From Phorcus lineatus (taxonomy: Eukaryota; Mollusca; Gastropoda; Trochida; Trochidae), in assembly GCA_921293015.1 (NCBI GenBank), contig OV121090.1, positions 36,367,082-36,431,081 of the forward strand: 64,000 bases of DNA. The letters are read 5' to 3'. Below are positions 63,000 through 64,000 of the stretch, piece by piece. Numbering within the stretch: the first letter of the stretch is position 1; every line of letters starts with the position of its first letter. Position numbers and translations under genes: made by a program. Under the pieces are notes generated by a model that was given only the letters and a program-made list of their open reading frames with translations, was not told the DNA's origin and searched no databases.

Positions 63000-64000
63000 T
63001 TATTTTATTTATTCTCTTAAATCAGAAATAATAGTACGAAGTGGAATTAACATTTGTATTAGTTTTCTCGCTTGCCACTACCAAAGATCTCGTCTTTTAA
63101 TCAATAAACAGGAGGGATTAAATAAAATTAAGAAAACCATTACATTATAAACCACAATTTAAAAGATGTAGGGATATTTGAAACGTAATGACGTAAGAGA
63201 AATACACCTGCATACCAAAAGTTTGTTCACATACCTGCGTATCGTAGTTCAATCACCATGTAACTTAGTGTTTGAGGTATCGCAGCATTGCGAAAAAGAA
63301 ACGGATAATTTTGAATTTTCAATACAGAAATGAAGATCCATTGCAGCTTAACGTAACCTTATGCAATACCCAACAGTTTACCGTATTAGTTTTTGGCAGG
63401 TCACTGAAGTGACTAGGGGTCAAAATTTCGAAAACAGTAAATTTTATTTCCCCCCTACAAAACCCTTTATAAGTGATCAACAATTTTAAAAACAAGTCAT
63501 GTTTGTTCGTTTGCATTAAGCATTTCTAAAAGAGTCAAAATGGAATATTCAAATCAAACGTTTAGGAAATCGGAATTTCGAAAATGTGACCCATTCTGTA
63601 TTTTTGATCATGCCAAAATTCGAATTTTAGCACGAGGGAGGAAACAATCCCAAAATAAGTTTTAAAAAATGGCTATTTTACAAATTGACAATTAGAGATC
63701 CTCTGTCAGTTCTGCTGGAGTTATTTTATTGACGTTAAAACCAAACCCAAATTACATTATATTTGCACTAAAAAACAGTAGTAAGTGAACCAACTTTTCG
63801 TATGCAGCTGTATGTGAGAGGCCATCTAGAATTGCATGTAATAAAGATGGCTAGTTTGAATGGATGGCTATTTTTGTGGCTATCGTTAACTGAAGATACT
63901 AACCTCGTAAGATAACTCTAGAACGATAATGTCACTGTAAACTTGACACAGTTGTTGATAATTTGGGTCGAGACGTAAATACCTCTTTGTAAAATAAGAC
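63000..64000. other. AT-rich end of window, nothing recognised
   Basis: No ORF, RNA gene or known repeat is recognised. The part at 63390-63680 has several AATTTCGAAAA-like words and may be an old repeat. Confidence 0.4.

Overview
This looks like AT-rich, gene-poor nuclear DNA from a mollusc, most likely a gastropod close to abalone (Haliotis). The strongest clue is a full-length tRNA-derived SINE at 60735-61060. It has polymerase III A and B boxes, a body ending in GGCGTTAAACCCCAA and a (CTCA)n tail, and it is flanked by perfect 12-bp target-site duplications. I know that tail type from abalone and other gastropod sequence. That attribution is recalled knowledge, not a search result. There are no bacterial operons, ribosome binding sites or long ORFs. 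Almost every short ORF here looks like chance in AT-rich DNA.

About 0.8-41 kb is an old tandem segmental duplication. Three collinear copies of one roughly 15-kb unit can be followed by eye: unit 0 (traced 0.8-7 kb), unit 1 (about 9.4-24.1 kb) and unit 2 (about 24.8-41.1 kb). Two shorter partial copies lie further right: unit 3 (42.4-46.1 kb) and unit 4 (50.1-51.9 kb). Most paired sequence has drifted with many indels, but a few islands stayed similar. One 363-bp island (21424-21786 and 40024-40386) is about 94% identical and includes 117 bp without a difference. The repeated unit probably once carried a minus-strand gene. Its best remaining trace is a short exon at 50.2 kb encoding a signal peptide and a cysteine-spaced segment, with a decayed copy at 43.6 kb.

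The right third (47.5-64 kb) is a field of transposable elements. It holds a rearranged Penelope-like retroelement at 47.55-48.37 kb, in which a minus-strand GIY-YIG endonuclease lies head-to-head with a plus-strand reverse-transcriptase fragment and both halves end in the same perfect 48-bp sequence. It also holds two hammerhead-ribozyme-like folds (47613-47660 and 57766-57806), a dead Tc1-like transposase (52740-53189), a dead mariner transposase (61946-62878), a threefold 149-bp tandem repeat with an inverted partner (58638-59160), SINE copies and several microsatellites. Hairpin or terminal-inverted-repeat elements of MITE type lie at 10.3, 31.4 and 41.5 kb.

At 59.34-59.55 kb a more GC-rich segment carries a CCAAT box, two TGACGTCA (CRE) palindromes and, downstream on the minus strand, an ATG with a 39-codon ORF. 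This is the best promoter-like region in the window. TGACGTCA occurs at least ten times overall, far above the chance expectation. No complete, confidently functional protein-coding gene was identified.
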